Shown: positions 8,886 through 20,420 of the stretch, one piece after another
Layout of the letters: each line of letters starts with the position of its first letter
Numbering within the stretch: position 1 is the first letter of the stretch
Assembly: GCF_000442515.1 (NCBI RefSeq)
Contig: NZ_AQPH01000003.1
Location: 47,132-111,131, forward strand
Reading direction: 5' to 3'
Source: Magnetospirillum fulvum MGU-K5
Lineage (GTDB): Bacteria; Pseudomonadota; Alphaproteobacteria; Rhodospirillales; Magnetospirillaceae
Length of the DNA: 64,000 bases
The notes under the pieces: model-generated
Databases searched by the model: none
What the model saw: only the letters and a program-made list of their open reading frames with translations
What the model was told of the DNA's origin: nothing
Program-made: the position numbers and the translations under genes

Positions 8886-10172
8886 ATGGCGCCCAAGCCG
8901 ACTCCCCGTGCCCTTGCTCTTGAGCTTCTGTCCACCATCCTCGATCGCGACCGTCTGCTCGACGACATGCTCGAAGACCGCCGACTGGCGACGCTGGACG
9001 ACCGCGACCGCGCCTTTGTGCGGCTGTTGCTGGCGACGACGCTGCGCCGCCTCGGCCAGATTGACGCCCTGATCGCGCTCTGTCTCGACCGTCCGCTCGG
9101 GCCGCGCGCGGTGATGGCCTGCCACGCCTTGCGGCTCGGCGTTTGCCAGTTGCTGTTCCTCGATCTGCCGCCGCATGCGGCGATCTCGACCACCGTCGAT
9201 CTGGTCAAGCATACCCCGCTGGCCGGGTTCACCGGGCTGATCAACGCGGTGCTGCGCCGTCTGTCGCGCGATGGGGCCGAGATGGTCGCGGCCCAGGATG
9301 CCGCCCGGCTCGATACCCCGGACTGGCTGTGGCGGTCGTGGTCGAATACCTATGGCGACGAGGTGGCCCACGCCATCGCCGCCGCCCATCTGACCGAGGC
9401 TCCGGTCGATATCACCGTTGCCGCCGATCCCGAGGGCTGGGCCGCCCGGCTCGAGGCCGAGATTCTCCCCACCGGCTCGCTTCGGCGCAGCGGGGGCGGG
9501 GCGGTGTCGCGTCTGGCCGGGTTCGACGAAGGCGGCTGGTGGATTCAAGATGCCGCCGCCGCCTTGCCAGCACGGCTGTTTGGCGATGTCCGGGGCAAGC
9601 GCGTTGTCGATCTGTGCGCCGCACCGGGCGGCAAGGCGCTGCAACTTGCCTCGGCCGGGGCAGTGGTGACCGCGCTTGACCGCTCGGCTCCCCGGCTGGG
9701 GCGGCTGTCCGATAATTTGGCCCGGCTGGGATTGTCGGCGACGATTATCGCCGCCGATGCCGCCGCCTGGGCCCCGGGCGAAACCTTCGACGCCGTACTG
9801 CTCGATGCGCCGTGTTCCGCCACCGGGACGCTGCGCCGCCATCCCGACGTCGCCCGCCACAAAAGCCCGGCTGACGTCACCAAACTGTCTGCCGCCCAGG
9901 CCCGCCTGTTCGAGGCCGCGACCGCGCTGCTTGTTCCCGGTGGGACGCTGATTTACTGCGTCTGCTCGTTGGAGCCGCAGGAGGGGATTGATCAGGTCGA
10001 GCGCGCCCTGGCCGCCGGTGCTCCGCTGGAGCGGGTGCCGATCCGGCCGGATGAGGTCGGCGGGCTGGCCGAACTGATTACCCCGGCGGGCGATCTGCGC
10101 ACGCTGCCCTGCCATCTGGGCGAGAAGGGGGGCATGGATGCCTTCTTCGCCGCCCGTCTGCGCCGGGTCTAA
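8886..10172 (+). CDS. rsmB: 16S rRNA m5C967 methyltransferase RsmB
   Basis: 428 residues. An N-terminal NusB-like RNA-binding domain (about 1-135) is joined to a SAM-dependent cytosine-5 methyltransferase domain. Motifs seen are DLCAAPGGK (SAM binding), LLDAPCSATGTLRRHPDV (PC-containing motif IV) and YCVCSLEPQEG, the motif VI region, where the second Cys matches the catalytic nucleophile. It methylates 16S rRNA during ribosome assembly. The start 3 nt after the upstream stop suggests coupling. gmhB follows within 5 nt. Confidence 0.92.
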   Translation: MAPKPTPRALALELLSTILDRDRLLDDMLEDRRLATLDDRDRAFVRLLLATTLRRLGQIDALIALCLDRPLGPRAVMACHALRLGVCQLLFLDLPPHAAISTTVDLVKHTPLAGFTGLINAVLRRLSRDGAEMVAAQDAARLDTPDWLWRSWSNTYGDEVAHAIAAAHLTEAPVDITVAADPEGWAARLEAEILPTGSLRRSGGGAVSRLAGFDEGGWWIQDAAAALPARLFGDVRGKRVVDLCAAPGGKALQLASAGAVVTALDRSAPRLGRLSDNLARLGLSATIIAADAAAWAPGETFDAVLLDAPCSATGTLRRHPDVARHKSPADVTKLSAAQARLFEAATALLVPGGTLIYCVCSLEPQEGIDQVERALAAGAPLERVPIRPDEVGGLAELITPAGDLRTLPCHLGEKGGMDAFFAARLRRV

Positions 10173-10176
10173 GTCG

Positions 10177-10713
10177 ATGAGCCGCCGATTCGTCCTGATC
10201 GACCGCGACGGAACCTTGAACGTCGAGAAGCATTATCTGTCCGACCCCGATCAGCTCGAGCTGTATCCCGGCGCGGGGGCGGCGGTGCGGCGGTTGAACC
10301 AGCTTGGGCTGGGGGTGGTGGTGGTGACCAACCAGTCGGGGATCGCCCGGGGCTATTTCGATCTGGCCCGGCTGGCGGAGATTCACCGCCGCCTCGACCA
10401 AGTGCTGGCTGCCGAGGGGGCGCATCTCGACGGGCTGTATGTCTGCCCGCACGGTCCGGACGAGGAGTGCGCGTGCCGCAAACCTCGCCCCGGCATGATC
10501 GATCAGGCGGTTGCCGATCACGGATTCGATCCGGCCCAGGCCTTTGTCATCGGCGATAAGGAAGTCGATGTCGAATTGGGGCACGGCGTTGGGGCGGTCA
10601 GCTTTCTGGTCCGCACCGGCCATGGTGCCAAGGCGGTGGCGACCTCGCGCGCTGATTATATCGTCAACGATCTTGCTGCGGCGGTGGCGCAGATCGAGCG
10701 TCTGGTCGGCTAG
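10177..10713 (+). CDS. gmhB: D-glycero-D-manno-heptose 1,7-bisphosphate 7-phosphatase
   Basis: 178 residues from MSRRFVLIDRDGT; an in-frame ATG 13 codons earlier lies within rsmB and is less likely. It is a HAD phosphatase of the GmhB/histidinol-phosphatase type. LIDRDGTLN carries the Asp nucleophile, VVTNQSGIARGYF follows, the zinc-binding loop is CPHGPDEECACRKPRPGM, and VIGDKEVDVELG supplies the metal-binding Asp. It removes the C7 phosphate of heptose bisphosphate in ADP-heptose synthesis for the LPS inner core. The other heptose genes are not adjacent. Confidence 0.9.
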   Translation: MSRRFVLIDRDGTLNVEKHYLSDPDQLELYPGAGAAVRRLNQLGLGVVVVTNQSGIARGYFDLARLAEIHRRLDQVLAAEGAHLDGLYVCPHGPDEECACRKPRPGMIDQAVADHGFDPAQAFVIGDKEVDVELGHGVGAVSFLVRTGHGAKAVATSRADYIVNDLAAAVAQIERLVG

Positions 10714-10726
10714 GCGCCGTCGGGCG

Positions 10727-11349
10727 CTATTTTCCAGCCGGAGCCAAGCGGACCGACAAAACGCCCTCCATCGCGGTGCGGCCGGGGGGCGCCACCAGGG
10801 TCATCAGCGCCACCGGAGCGCTGCCGTTGCCGCCCAGGCGTTTGGCCAGGATTTTGGCGAACCATCCGCTTGGGGTGTAGACATAATCGCTGAGGGTCAT
10901 CCCCTCGGCGTCCCGGCTGTCGAGCGGCAGTAACGATCCGCCATCCTTCATCCCGCCGCGTTCGACCATCGCGACGAGATAGCGGTGAACGGCGATCGGA
11001 TCGGCGAATTCCGCCATCACCGAGCAGAGGCCGTCTTGCGAGACGACCAGGGTGATGCCCCCAATCCGGCCCGGCGCAGAACCCGGACGCTGCCGCTGCG
11101 CTCGCCCAGCAGTGCCTTGGCGACATCGGGCGGCGCATCGATAAAGCCGAACTCGCCCCCCGCCGCGGCAGCGGCCAGGGTTCCGCTGGCATCGCCGATA
11201 TTGATCAGACAAATCTGCCCCAGGACGGCGGTGGCCAACCGGCTGGTCTGGTCGCGGACAACGCTGGGATCAAGCGCGGGGGCCGTCTGGGCCAGGGCCG
11301 GAGCGGCACACAGCAGCGACAGTACCGACAGAACCCGTGTCAGCCTCAT
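10727..11349 (-). pseudogene. Small secreted protein (NMCC_0638-like), frameshifted; paralogue of the gene at 11346-11945
   Basis: Reading from ATG at 11349 gives a signal peptide (MRLTRVLSVLSLLCAAPALAQ) and a domain that runs cleanly to ...VRVLRRAGL. The coding signal then continues in the next frame as GGITLVVSQDGLCSVMAEF... down to a TAG at 10727. One additional C in the five-C run at 11058-11062 would restore a single 207-residue protein. The product aligns with its neighbour: each has a Cys in the first domain half and another in a matching strand (QDGLCSVMAEF here, PDETCIVFVRKV there). It resembles the NMCC_0638 family of periplasmic or outer-membrane-associated proteins of unknown function (tentative). 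It may be a true lesion or a consensus error. Confidence 0.7.
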
Positions 11350-11945
11350 GGGGACCTCGCGCCAAGAGTGATGATCGCCTGAAGATCGGGATTGGCCGTT
11401 TCCGAGGTGGTGAGGATCACCCGCATCCCCGCCGGTTCGACGGTGTAGAGCCGGATCAGCTCCTCGCGGTAGGCCCCGGACGGGATCAGATCAATGAAGC
11501 GCGATCGCATCGCTCCCTTCGTCTCTTCTCCGGCGGCGCGCACGGTGAAGGATTTGCCCAATCCCGAGCGCAGATCGGCTTGAAGGCGGCGGAAGAGAGC
11601 GTCGGTCGCGACCTTGCGGACGAAGACGATGCAGGTTTCGTCGGGGTTCAGCAACGCCAGGGTAACCCCGGCATCGGGCCGCGCCCAGGCCGAGCCCTCG
11701 CGACCCTGGAGGAAGGGGGCGGCATCGGCGGGCGACAGTTCGGGCAGATACATGTCCCGTCCCGGACGCAACACCTCGCGCAGCTTGGCGTAATCCCCCG
11801 CATAGGCGACGCAGCCCAGCAGGAAGGTGCGGGCCGCGACGTCGACGCTGTCGTTCGGCGGGGCCGCCATTGCCCGGTTCGGGGACGCGGCGAGGACAAG
11901 CAGCGCGATCAGTCCGGCCGCAATGGCTCTGGGGAGAGTGATCAT
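11346..11945 (-). CDS. Small secreted protein, NMCC_0638-like, function unknown
   Basis: 199 residues from MITLPRAIAAGLIALLVLAASPNRAMA, a clear signal peptide. A 79-codon in-frame extension upstream runs into the atp terminator and is rejected. The mature domain has FLLGCVAYAGDYAKL, LPELSPADAAPFLQG and PDETCIVFVRKV, with two cysteines spaced as in its downstream paralogue, possibly a disulfide. The stop overlaps the paralogue's ATG (ATGA), so the pair is a tandem duplication in one transcript. The function is unknown; it follows the atp operon but is separated from it by a terminator. Confidence 0.75.
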   Translation of the reverse strand: MITLPRAIAAGLIALLVLAASPNRAMAAPPNDSVDVAARTFLLGCVAYAGDYAKLREVLRPGRDMYLPELSPADAAPFLQGREGSAWARPDAGVTLALLNPDETCIVFVRKVATDALFRRLQADLRSGLGKSFTVRAAGEETKGAMRSRFIDLIPSGAYREELIRLYTVEPAGMRVILTTSETANPDLQAIITLGARSP

Positions 11946-12007
11946 GGAGCGAAGCAGACCACAGCCGCCCGTCCGGTTCAAGTGTGGGAGACCTGGGGGA
12001 GGGGGGT

Positions 12008-12046
12008 ACAAAAGCAACGGGACCGCCCTCGGCAGAGAGCGGTCCC
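12008..12046 (-). terminator. Terminator of the atpHAGDC operon
   Basis: On the minus strand the stem GGGACCGC...GCGGTCCC (arms 12046-12039 and 12026-12019) is followed by GTTGCTTTTGT. The U-tract is short but the position just after atpC fits. Confidence 0.6.
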
Positions 12047-12075
12047 GCGCTTTATCGATCGAAATCGGCGGTCGG

Positions 12076-12477
12076 TCAGCGCAGAGCGACAACCATCGCT
12101 TCGGCAATCGCCACCTGGCGGGCCGCCCGGCTGCGATCCAGGTCGGTCTGCGCATCGGTGACGGCGAGGTCAGCGGCAGCACGACGCTCGGCCGCGATCT
12201 CGCTGGTCAACTCGTCCAGCGGAAACGCTTCTTCCGCCAGAACGGTGACCCGTTCGCCGGTCACTTCGGCGAAGCCACCGGCGACGAAGATCCGGTTGGT
12301 GACCTTGCCGTCGTTATGGATGTCGATGACACCGGGGCGCACGGTGGAAATCAACGGAGCATGGAGGGGGAGGGCGCCGAAATCGCCGTCCTCGCCCGGA
12401 ACCACCACCATTTCCACCGGCTCTGACAACAAGAGCTTTGCCGGTGACACCAATTCGAACTGGATCTTCTCGGCCAT
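12076..12477 (-). CDS. atpC: F1 ATP synthase subunit epsilon
   Basis: 133 residues. The N-terminal beta-sandwich contains the conserved VVVPGEDGDFGALPLHAPLISTVRPGVI, and a C-terminal helical hairpin region follows (ERRAAADLAVTDAQTDLDRSRAA). Epsilon forms the central stalk with gamma and can inhibit ATP hydrolysis. It is the last gene of atpHAGDC, 17 nt after atpD, and is followed by a hairpin terminator. Confidence 0.95.
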   Translation of the reverse strand: MAEKIQFELVSPAKLLLSEPVEMVVVPGEDGDFGALPLHAPLISTVRPGVIDIHNDGKVTNRIFVAGGFAEVTGERVTVLAEEAFPLDELTSEIAAERRAAADLAVTDAQTDLDRSRAARQVAIAEAMVVALR

Positions 12478-12494
12478 GCCGATGTTCCTTTACG

Positions 12495-14824
<2,330 letters not shown>

Positions 14825-14886
14825 GAACTCCTACACTCCCTTGCGTGACGTCCCCCCGGGGCGGCGGGCGCTTGCCTGCTCTCGGA

Positions 14887-14966
14887 GGGTCGCCCTCGCG
14901 ACCCTTGGGTGACGAAGCGACGATCTCGCTCCCGACCGGATCACCGGTGCGGGAGCGGATCGTCGC
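14887..14966 (-). other. Two strong hairpins in the atpA-atpG spacer
   Basis: Hairpin 1 (transcribed first): GCGACGATC (14917-14925) pairs with GATCGTCGC (14958-14966), CGCTCCCG (14927-14934) with CGGGAGCG (14950-14957) and ACCGG (14935-14939) with CCGGT (14944-14948). This makes 22 bp with two single-base bulges and an ATCA loop. Hairpin 2: GGGTCGC (14887-14893) with GCGACCC (14898-14904), loop of 4. Neither is followed by a T-run, so processing or stability control within the polycistronic mRNA is likelier than termination. Confidence 0.7.
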
Positions 14967-14971
14967 GGCGA

Positions 14972-16501
14972 TCAGGCGAAGGTTTTGGTGAAAGCGACGA
15001 TCGCCGCCTTCAACTTTTCTTCGGTTTCGGCCTTGATCTGCTTGTCAGCGGCGATCGAGGTCAAGATTTCCGGCGACTTCGCCTTGATGTCGGCCAGCAG
15101 ACCGGCTTCGAAGCGGCCGACCTGACGGACGTCGATCTTGTCGAGATAGCCCTTCACACCGGCATAGACCGACACGACTTCTTCTTCGGTCGACAGCGGC
15201 GAGAACTGGGGCTGCTTCAACAATTCGGTCAGACGGGCACCGCGATTGAGCAGCTTCTGGGTCGCCGGATCGAGATCCGAAGCGAACTGGGCGAAGGCCG
15301 CCATTTCACGATACTGCGCCAGTTCCAGCTTGATCGAGCCAGCAACCTGCTTCATCGCCTTGATCTGCGCGGCGGAACCGACGCGCGACACCGAGAGGCC
15401 GACGTTCACGGCGGGGCGGATGCCCTTATAGAACAGCTCGGTCTCGAGGAAGATCTGACCGTCGGTGATCGAAATCACGTTGGTCGGGATGTAGGCGGAA
15501 ACGTCGTTGGCCTGGGTCTCGATCACCGGCAGAGCGGTCAGCGAGCCGTTACCGGCGGCGTCGCCCATCTTGGCGGCGCGTTCGAGCAGGCGCGAATGGA
15601 GATAGAACACGTCGCCCGGATAGGCTTCACGTCCCGGCGGACGACGGAGCAGCAGCGACATCTGACGATAGGCGACCGCCTGCTTGGACAGATCGTCATA
15701 AATGATCAGAGCGTGCATGCCGTTGTCGCGGAAATACTCGCCCATCGCACAGCCGGCATAGGGAGCCAGGAACTGGAGCGGGGCGGGCTCGGACGCGGTG
15801 GCGGCGACGACGATGGTGTATTCCATCGCGCCGTAATCGGTCAGCGTCTTGACGATCTGGGCGACGGTCGAACGCTTCTGGCCGACGGCGACATAGATGC
15901 AGAACAGCTTGGCCGATTCGTCGGTGCCGCTGTGCCAGCGCTTCTGATTGATGATGGTGTCGATCAGGATCGCGGTCTTGCCGGTCTGACGGTCACCGAT
16001 CACCAGTTCGCGCTGACCACGCCCGATCGGGATCAGGGTGTCGATCGCCTTGATGCCGGTCGACATCGGCTCATGCACCGACTTACGCGGAATGATGCCG
16101 GGAGCCTTGACGTCGACTCGGGCACGGCCCGCAGCTTCGATCGGACCCTTGCCGTCGATCGGATTGCCGAGCGCGTCAACGACGCGACCGAGCAGGCCCT
16201 TGCCCACCGGCACATCGACGATCGCGCCAGTGCGCTTGACGACATCGCCTTCCTTGATCGAGCGGTCGTTGCCGAAAATCACGATGCCGACATTGTCGAC
16301 TTCGAGATTCAGCGCCATCCCCTTGATGCCGCCGGGGAATTCGACCATCTCGCCGGCCTGGACCTTATCAAGGCCATGCACGCGGGCGATACCGTCTCCG
16401 ACCGACAGGACCTGACCGACCTCGGCAACTTCCGCCTCGGTTCCGAAGCTGGCGATCTGTTGCTTGAGGATTGCGGAGATTTCCGCGGCGCGGATTTCCA
16501 T
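14972..16501 (-). CDS. atpA: F1 ATP synthase subunit alpha
   Basis: 509 residues, starting [16 protein letters not shown]. The nucleotide-binding P-loop GDRQTGKT is at 169-176, followed by [17 protein letters not shown] and the conserved C-terminal helical domain. It forms the alpha3beta3 head with AtpD. The ATG overlaps the atpH stop (TAATG). The F0 genes are not in the window, as usual for alphaproteobacteria, where F0 is encoded separately. Confidence 0.98.
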   Translation of the reverse strand: MEIRAAEISAILKQQIASFGTEAEVAEVGQVLSVGDGIARVHGLDKVQAGEMVEFPGGIKGMALNLEVDNVGIVIFGNDRSIKEGDVVKRTGAIVDVPVGKGLLGRVVDALGNPIDGKGPIEAAGRARVDVKAPGIIPRKSVHEPMSTGIKAIDTLIPIGRGQRELVIGDRQTGKTAILIDTIINQKRWHSGTDESAKLFCIYVAVGQKRSTVAQIVKTLTDYGAMEYTIVVAATASEPAPLQFLAPYAGCAMGEYFRDNGMHALIIYDDLSKQAVAYRQMSLLLRRPPGREAYPGDVFYLHSRLLERAAKMGDAAGNGSLTALPVIETQANDVSAYIPTNVISITDGQIFLETELFYKGIRPAVNVGLSVSRVGSAAQIKAMKQVAGSIKLELAQYREMAAFAQFASDLDPATQKLLNRGARLTELLKQPQFSPLSTEEEVVSVYAGVKGYLDKIDVRQVGRFEAGLLADIKAKSPEILTSIAADKQIKAETEEKLKAAIVAFTKTFA

Positions 16502-17055
16502 TATCCAACCCCTTTCATAGCGAGCTTGAGATGCTGCAGCTTCGTCTTGAGCGAGCTGTCAACCATTTGGGAGCCGACCTTGACCACCAGACCGCCGAGC
16601 AGGCCGGGGTCGACCTTCACCTCAACGGCGACGGAGCCGCCGAAGGTGGTGCGGAGGGCGGAGGACAAGGCGTCTTGCTGGGCCTGCGACAGCGGAACGG
16701 CGGAGGCCACTTCGGCCGTCCGTTCCCCACGCCGCGCGGCCAGCCGGCCGAGATAGGAATTGATCGCCGCTTCCATCAGGAACAGGCGGCGGCTTTTCGC
16801 GGCCAGTCCCAGGAAGCGGGTGGTGAGGTCGGTGAAGCCGGCGGCCTTCGCCACGGCGACAATCGCCCGGCCTTGTTCGGCCCGGCTCAACACCGGACTT
16901 CCCACCAAGCGGCGGAGGTCGGCGCTGTCGTGCAGCATGGCCTTCAACGTCCGGAGATCCCCGGCGACGTCGTCAAGGCCGTTTTGAGCCTCAGCCAGCT
17001 CGAACAGGGCGCCGGCATAGCGGTCGGCGATCACGCCAATAGTTTCGGATGGCAC
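16501..17055 (-). CDS. atpH: F1 ATP synthase subunit delta
   Basis: 184 residues ([30 protein letters not shown]...). The N-terminal helical bundle and the C-terminal [28 protein letters not shown] element are diagnostic of subunit delta (OSCP), which ties the F1 head to the peripheral stalk. It is the first gene of the F1 operon. A TTGCAA-17-TAGTTA promoter lies upstream at 17163-17191. Confidence 0.95.
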   Translation of the reverse strand: MPSETIGVIADRYAGALFELAEAQNGLDDVAGDLRTLKAMLHDSADLRRLVGSPVLSRAEQGRAIVAVAKAAGFTDLTTRFLGLAAKSRRLFLMEAAINSYLGRLAARRGERTAEVASAVPLSQAQQDALSSALRTTFGGSVAVEVKVDPGLLGGLVVKVGSQMVDSSLKTKLQHLKLAMKGVG

Positions 17056-17162
17056 CTGGGCAAGTCCTTAAGGATCGAGGTTCGAAGCGGCGGCCGCAAC
17101 ATGCTGATCAAGCAAAAACATTCCGTCGCCGACAGGGTTAAGGCCCCTTTAAGCGCGCCGGT

Positions 17163-17191
17163 TAACTAACACATCAAGTCAGGCCTTGCAA
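17163..17191 (-). promoter_or_regulatory. Putative promoter of the atpHAGDC operon
   Basis: Minus strand: TTGCAA (17191-17186), 17-nt spacer, TAGTTA (17168-17163), about 110 nt before the atpH start. The 5' leader would contain no obvious ORF. Confidence 0.5.
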
Positions 17192-17236
17192 GCCCCGAAC
17201 CTGCCCATTCGGGGGAGGCGGTGTCTGAAGACGGTC

Positions 17237-19384
17237 TCATTGGAACCCGGTGGGATCGACGTCGACCTGGACCCGGATGCCCCCCGCCGGGGCTACCCGC
17301 CCCAACCAGTCGCGCAGCCAGGGCTGAAGCGGGACGCCGCGTTCGGCCTTGATCAGGAAGCGGCGGCGGTGACGACCCCTCAACAATGCCAGCGGGGCGG
17401 GGGCCGGACCCAGCACGTCGATCCCCGCCGCGGGTGGGGCGGCGCGGGCCAGTTTCCGGGCGAAATCGTCGAGCGGATCGGGCTCGGGACCGGACAAAAT
17501 CAGCGCCGCCAGCCGCCCGAACGGCGGCATCAGCGCAGCCCGGCGCATCTCGGCCTCGCGTTCCATGAAGCCGTCGCGGTCGCCCGCGACCAGCGCCCGC
17601 ATCACCGGATGGTCGGGTTGCCAGGTCTGAAGCAGCACCCGGCCGGGTCGTTCGGCGCGACCGGCGCGACCTGCCACCTGCGATAACAACTGGAAGGTTC
17701 GTTCGGCGGCGCGCAGGTCGCCGCCCTCCAATCCCAGATCGGCATCGACCACGCCGACCAGGGTCAGGCGGGGGAAGTGATAGCCCTTGGCGACGATCTG
17801 GGTCCCGACCAGCAGGTCGAGGCGACCCTCGGCCATCGCGTCGACCAAGGCGGCGGCGGCGGCGGGACCGCCGCAGGTGTCCGAGGTCATCACCGCCTGA
17901 CGCAGATCGGGGAACAGCAAGGCGGCTTCCTCGGCGACCCGCTCGACGCCGGGGCCGCAGGCGGTAAAGCCCTCTTCCGAGCCGCATTCGGGACAGGAAT
18001 CCGGTCGCCGCACCGCATGGCCGCAATGGTGGCAGACCAGCCGCCCCACGCCGCGATGTTCGACCAGCCACGCGGTGCAATTGGGACAGCGCAGCCGGAA
18101 GCCGCACTTCCGGCACAGTGTCAGCGGGGCATAGCCGCGCCGGTTCAGATAGAGCATCGCCTGCTCACCGGCGGCGACGGTCTCGGTCAGGGCGGTGACC
18201 AGATCGGGGCTGAGCCAGCGGCCGCGCGGCGGCGGGGTGCGGCGCAGATCGATTGCGGCGATCGCAGGCAGCGCCGCCCCGGCATGGCGGTCGGGCAGTA
18301 CCAGCTTGCGATACCGCCCGGCCTGGACGTTGGTGACGGTCTCCAGCGCCGGGGTGGCCGAGGCCAGCACCACCGGAATCGCCCCCAGCCGCGCCCGGAC
18401 CACTGCCATATCGCGGGCGTGGTAGCAGACTCCGTCTTCCTGTTTGAAAGCGCCGTCATGTTCTTCATCGACGACGATCAGGCCGAGATCGGGAAAGGGC
18501 AGGAACAGGGCCGAGCGGGCTCCGACGACGACTGAGGCGCGTCCGTCGGCCACCGCCCGCCAAGTGTCGCGGCGGCGGGCGTCGCTCAGTTCGGAATGCC
18601 ATTCCGAGGGCGGGCAGCCGAAGCGGGCGGCGAAGCGGTTCAGCCATTGCGTCGATAAGGCGATTTCCGGCAGCAGCACCAGAACCTGTCGCCCGGCGGT
18701 CAGGGCCGCCGCCACCGCCTCGAAATAGACTTCGGTCTTGCCCGATCCGGTGACGCCGTCGAGCAGGGTGACGGAAAAGCCGCCGTTCAGCGACTGGGTC
18801 AGCGCATTTGCCGCCTGGGCCTGATCCGGCGACAGCGACGGCCCCGGCCGGGCGGTGTCGGGGATCGGAACCGGCGGCGGCAAGGCGGAGGGAGCGACAC
18901 TCAGCGCGCCTGCTTTGATCAGTCCGCTGACCACCCCCGGACTGACCCCGGATTCCCGGGCAAGGTCGGTTGCGGTGAGGGGCGGCAGCCGTGCCGCGCA
19001 CTCCAAAACGCGGGCGCGGGCGGCGCTGGGCCGCAGATCGGACGGGGCGGACAGGGCGAGACGGCAGAGCAGGGGGCCGCGTACCGGCTCTAACGCTGCC
19101 GGGACACTCATCGCCATTTTCAGCACCGCGCCGGGCGGGGCCAGGGTATAGGCGGCAACCCAATCGATCAGGGCGCGCAACGGATCGGGCAACGGGGCCG
19201 CGGCCTCCATCCGGCCGATGATCGCGCGCAGCCGGTCGGGTGCGACATCGCCGCCGCCCGGTCCCCACACCACGCCTATCGCCTCGCGTTTGCCCAGCGG
19301 AACCCGGACGAAATCGCCCGCTGCAACCGCTTCGTCACCGGCGCGATAATCGTAGGGACCGGCCAGCGGAAGTGGTAGCAGCAC
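17237..19384 (-). CDS. priA: Primosomal helicase PriA (5' end uncertain)
   Basis: 715 residues if translation starts at GTG 19384. It is an SF2 helicase: Walker A in [18 protein letters not shown], Walker B as [12 protein letters not shown], and the zinc-binding cysteines of PriA in [13 protein letters not shown] and [18 protein letters not shown]. PriA reloads the replisome at stalled forks. The conserved N-terminal strand ([18 protein letters not shown]) extends upstream of the GTG in the same frame, but no ATG, GTG or TTG precedes it before a stop. An ATG at 19443 is out of frame by one base across an eight-G run (19417-19424). The true start may therefore be 19443 with one base missing. 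Confidence 0.9.
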   Translation of the reverse strand: MLLPLPLAGPYDYRAGDEAVAAGDFVRVPLGKREAIGVVWGPGGGDVAPDRLRAIIGRMEAAAPLPDPLRALIDWVAAYTLAPPGAVLKMAMSVPAALEPVRGPLLCRLALSAPSDLRPSAARARVLECAARLPPLTATDLARESGVSPGVVSGLIKAGALSVAPSALPPPVPIPDTARPGPSLSPDQAQAANALTQSLNGGFSVTLLDGVTGSGKTEVYFEAVAAALTAGRQVLVLLPEIALSTQWLNRFAARFGCPPSEWHSELSDARRRDTWRAVADGRASVVVGARSALFLPFPDLGLIVVDEEHDGAFKQEDGVCYHARDMAVVRARLGAIPVVLASATPALETVTNVQAGRYRKLVLPDRHAGAALPAIAAIDLRRTPPPRGRWLSPDLVTALTETVAAGEQAMLYLNRRGYAPLTLCRKCGFRLRCPNCTAWLVEHRGVGRLVCHHCGHAVRRPDSCPECGSEEGFTACGPGVERVAEEAALLFPDLRQAVMTSDTCGGPAAAAALVDAMAEGRLDLLVGTQIVAKGYHFPRLTLVGVVDADLGLEGGDLRAAERTFQLLSQVAGRAGRAERPGRVLLQTWQPDHPVMRALVAGDRDGFMEREAEMRRAALMPPFGRLAALILSGPEPDPLDDFARKLARAAPPAAGIDVLGPAPAPLALLRGRHRRRFLIKAERGVPLQPWLRDWLGRVAPAGGIRVQVDVDPTGFQ

Positions 19385-19543
19385 CGCAATACGACTGCCG
19401 GGCGAAAATTCGGGGCGGGGGGGGTGGCGGAGGCGGCGGGCATAGAGTAGAGTCTATCCGATCAAGGCTCTGGACGACAGATGCTGGAGCCTCAATGATC
19501 TATGCCTTTTATCGTTCCCATAGGTCGAGAAGGGGTTTTCGGC

Positions 19544-20254
19544 ATGGCGCGCAAGCGCGACGATGCGATCGCCGAGGTGGCGCTGCCTGATGAACGGCAG
19601 GTCGATGCGTTCTTGAGGACTCATCCCGACTACCTGATCCGCCACCCCGATTTGCTGCTGACTCTGTCGCCGCCGTCGCGCTGGTCCAGGGACGACGGCA
19701 TTCTCGACATGCAAATGTTCATGATCGACCGTCTCCATGACGAGCTTGATCGGGTTCGCGGTGCGGCCGAACATTTGATCCACACCAGCCGCAGCAATAT
19801 GTCGATCCAGACCCGCACCCATCGTGCGGTTCTCGCTCTGATCGCCGCCGACGATATGGCCGGGTTGGCCGAGGCGGTCAGCGACGATCTACCCGCCTTG
19901 CTTGACGTCGATGTCGCCACTTTGTGCTTCGAACCGCCCGAGGCCCCGATTCTCGCCCTGACCGCCCCCGGCCTGCTGACCCTGGCCCCCGGTACCGTGG
20001 TCCGGATGATGGGGGGTAGCGACCGCGATTGCGCCCTGACCGAGGATATGCCGGGCGATCCGACCTTGTTCGGCGACGGTGCCGGGCTGGTCCAATCCTC
20101 GGCCGTGGTCCGCATCTCGCCCGGCGGCGCCTGTCCCGACGGGATGATGGCGCTGGGCTCACGCCACAGCCATACCTTCCACGCCGGTCAGGCGACCGAA
20201 CTGGTCACCTTCCTCGCCCGCGTGCTCGAAGTCTGCGTGCTGCGCCTGATTTAA
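19544..20254 (+). CDS. DUF484 family protein
   Basis: 236 residues from MARKRDDAIAEVALPDERQVDAFLRTHPDYLIRHPDLLLTL, the standard start of DUF484 proteins; AAGGGG lies 9 nt upstream, favouring this ATG over one 14 codons earlier. After a short helical segment (DRLHDELDRVRGAAEHLI) comes a GAF-like domain (about 95-236). The family is uncharacterised; it often neighbours xerC and priA, and here it is divergent from priA. Cytoplasmic, with no signal peptide. Confidence 0.85.
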   Translation: MARKRDDAIAEVALPDERQVDAFLRTHPDYLIRHPDLLLTLSPPSRWSRDDGILDMQMFMIDRLHDELDRVRGAAEHLIHTSRSNMSIQTRTHRAVLALIAADDMAGLAEAVSDDLPALLDVDVATLCFEPPEAPILALTAPGLLTLAPGTVVRMMGGSDRDCALTEDMPGDPTLFGDGAGLVQSSAVVRISPGGACPDGMMALGSRHSHTFHAGQATELVTFLARVLEVCVLRLI

Positions 20255-20280
20255 TGGTCCCGTTTTGGTCGGGCTGCCGC

Positions 20281-20400
20281 CCGAACCCGCTTGCGGGCGA
20301 AGCCCGCAAACACCCCCTTTTGTTTTTGAATCAATAAAAGGGAGGGGCCGGGAGGCTTGCCTCCCGGTTGGGGTTTGGGGCAAGGCCCCAAATCGCATCA
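20281..20400. repeat. Multi-hairpin intergenic element between convergent genes (likely bidirectional terminator)
   Basis: Four hairpins in series: TTGCGGGC/GCCCGCAA (20291-20309), CCCTTTT/AAAAGGG (20315-20342), CCGGGAGGC/GCCTCCCGG with a 2-nt loop (20348-20367), and TTTGGGGC/GCCCCAAA (20374-20392). It fills the gap between the DUF484 gene and the convergent GntR gene. The block TTTTGTTTT...ATCA...AAAA...GGGAGGG recurs at 49540-49640, so it is a repeat family. Confidence 0.6.
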
Positions 20401-20420
20401 AGTCGGTGCGGCCGCTCCGC

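Noticed and set aside
7206..10115. A 969-codon open frame on the minus strand opposite lysS/rsmB-region genes
   Set aside because: Antisense shadow of well-supported genes; composition is Gln/Gly/Arg-rich with no domain, as expected from high-GC codon bias.
17144..17164. TTAA...TTAA pair upstream of atpH as a CtrA site
   Set aside because: The spacing between TTAA halves is 9 nt, not the 7 nt of the CtrA consensus.
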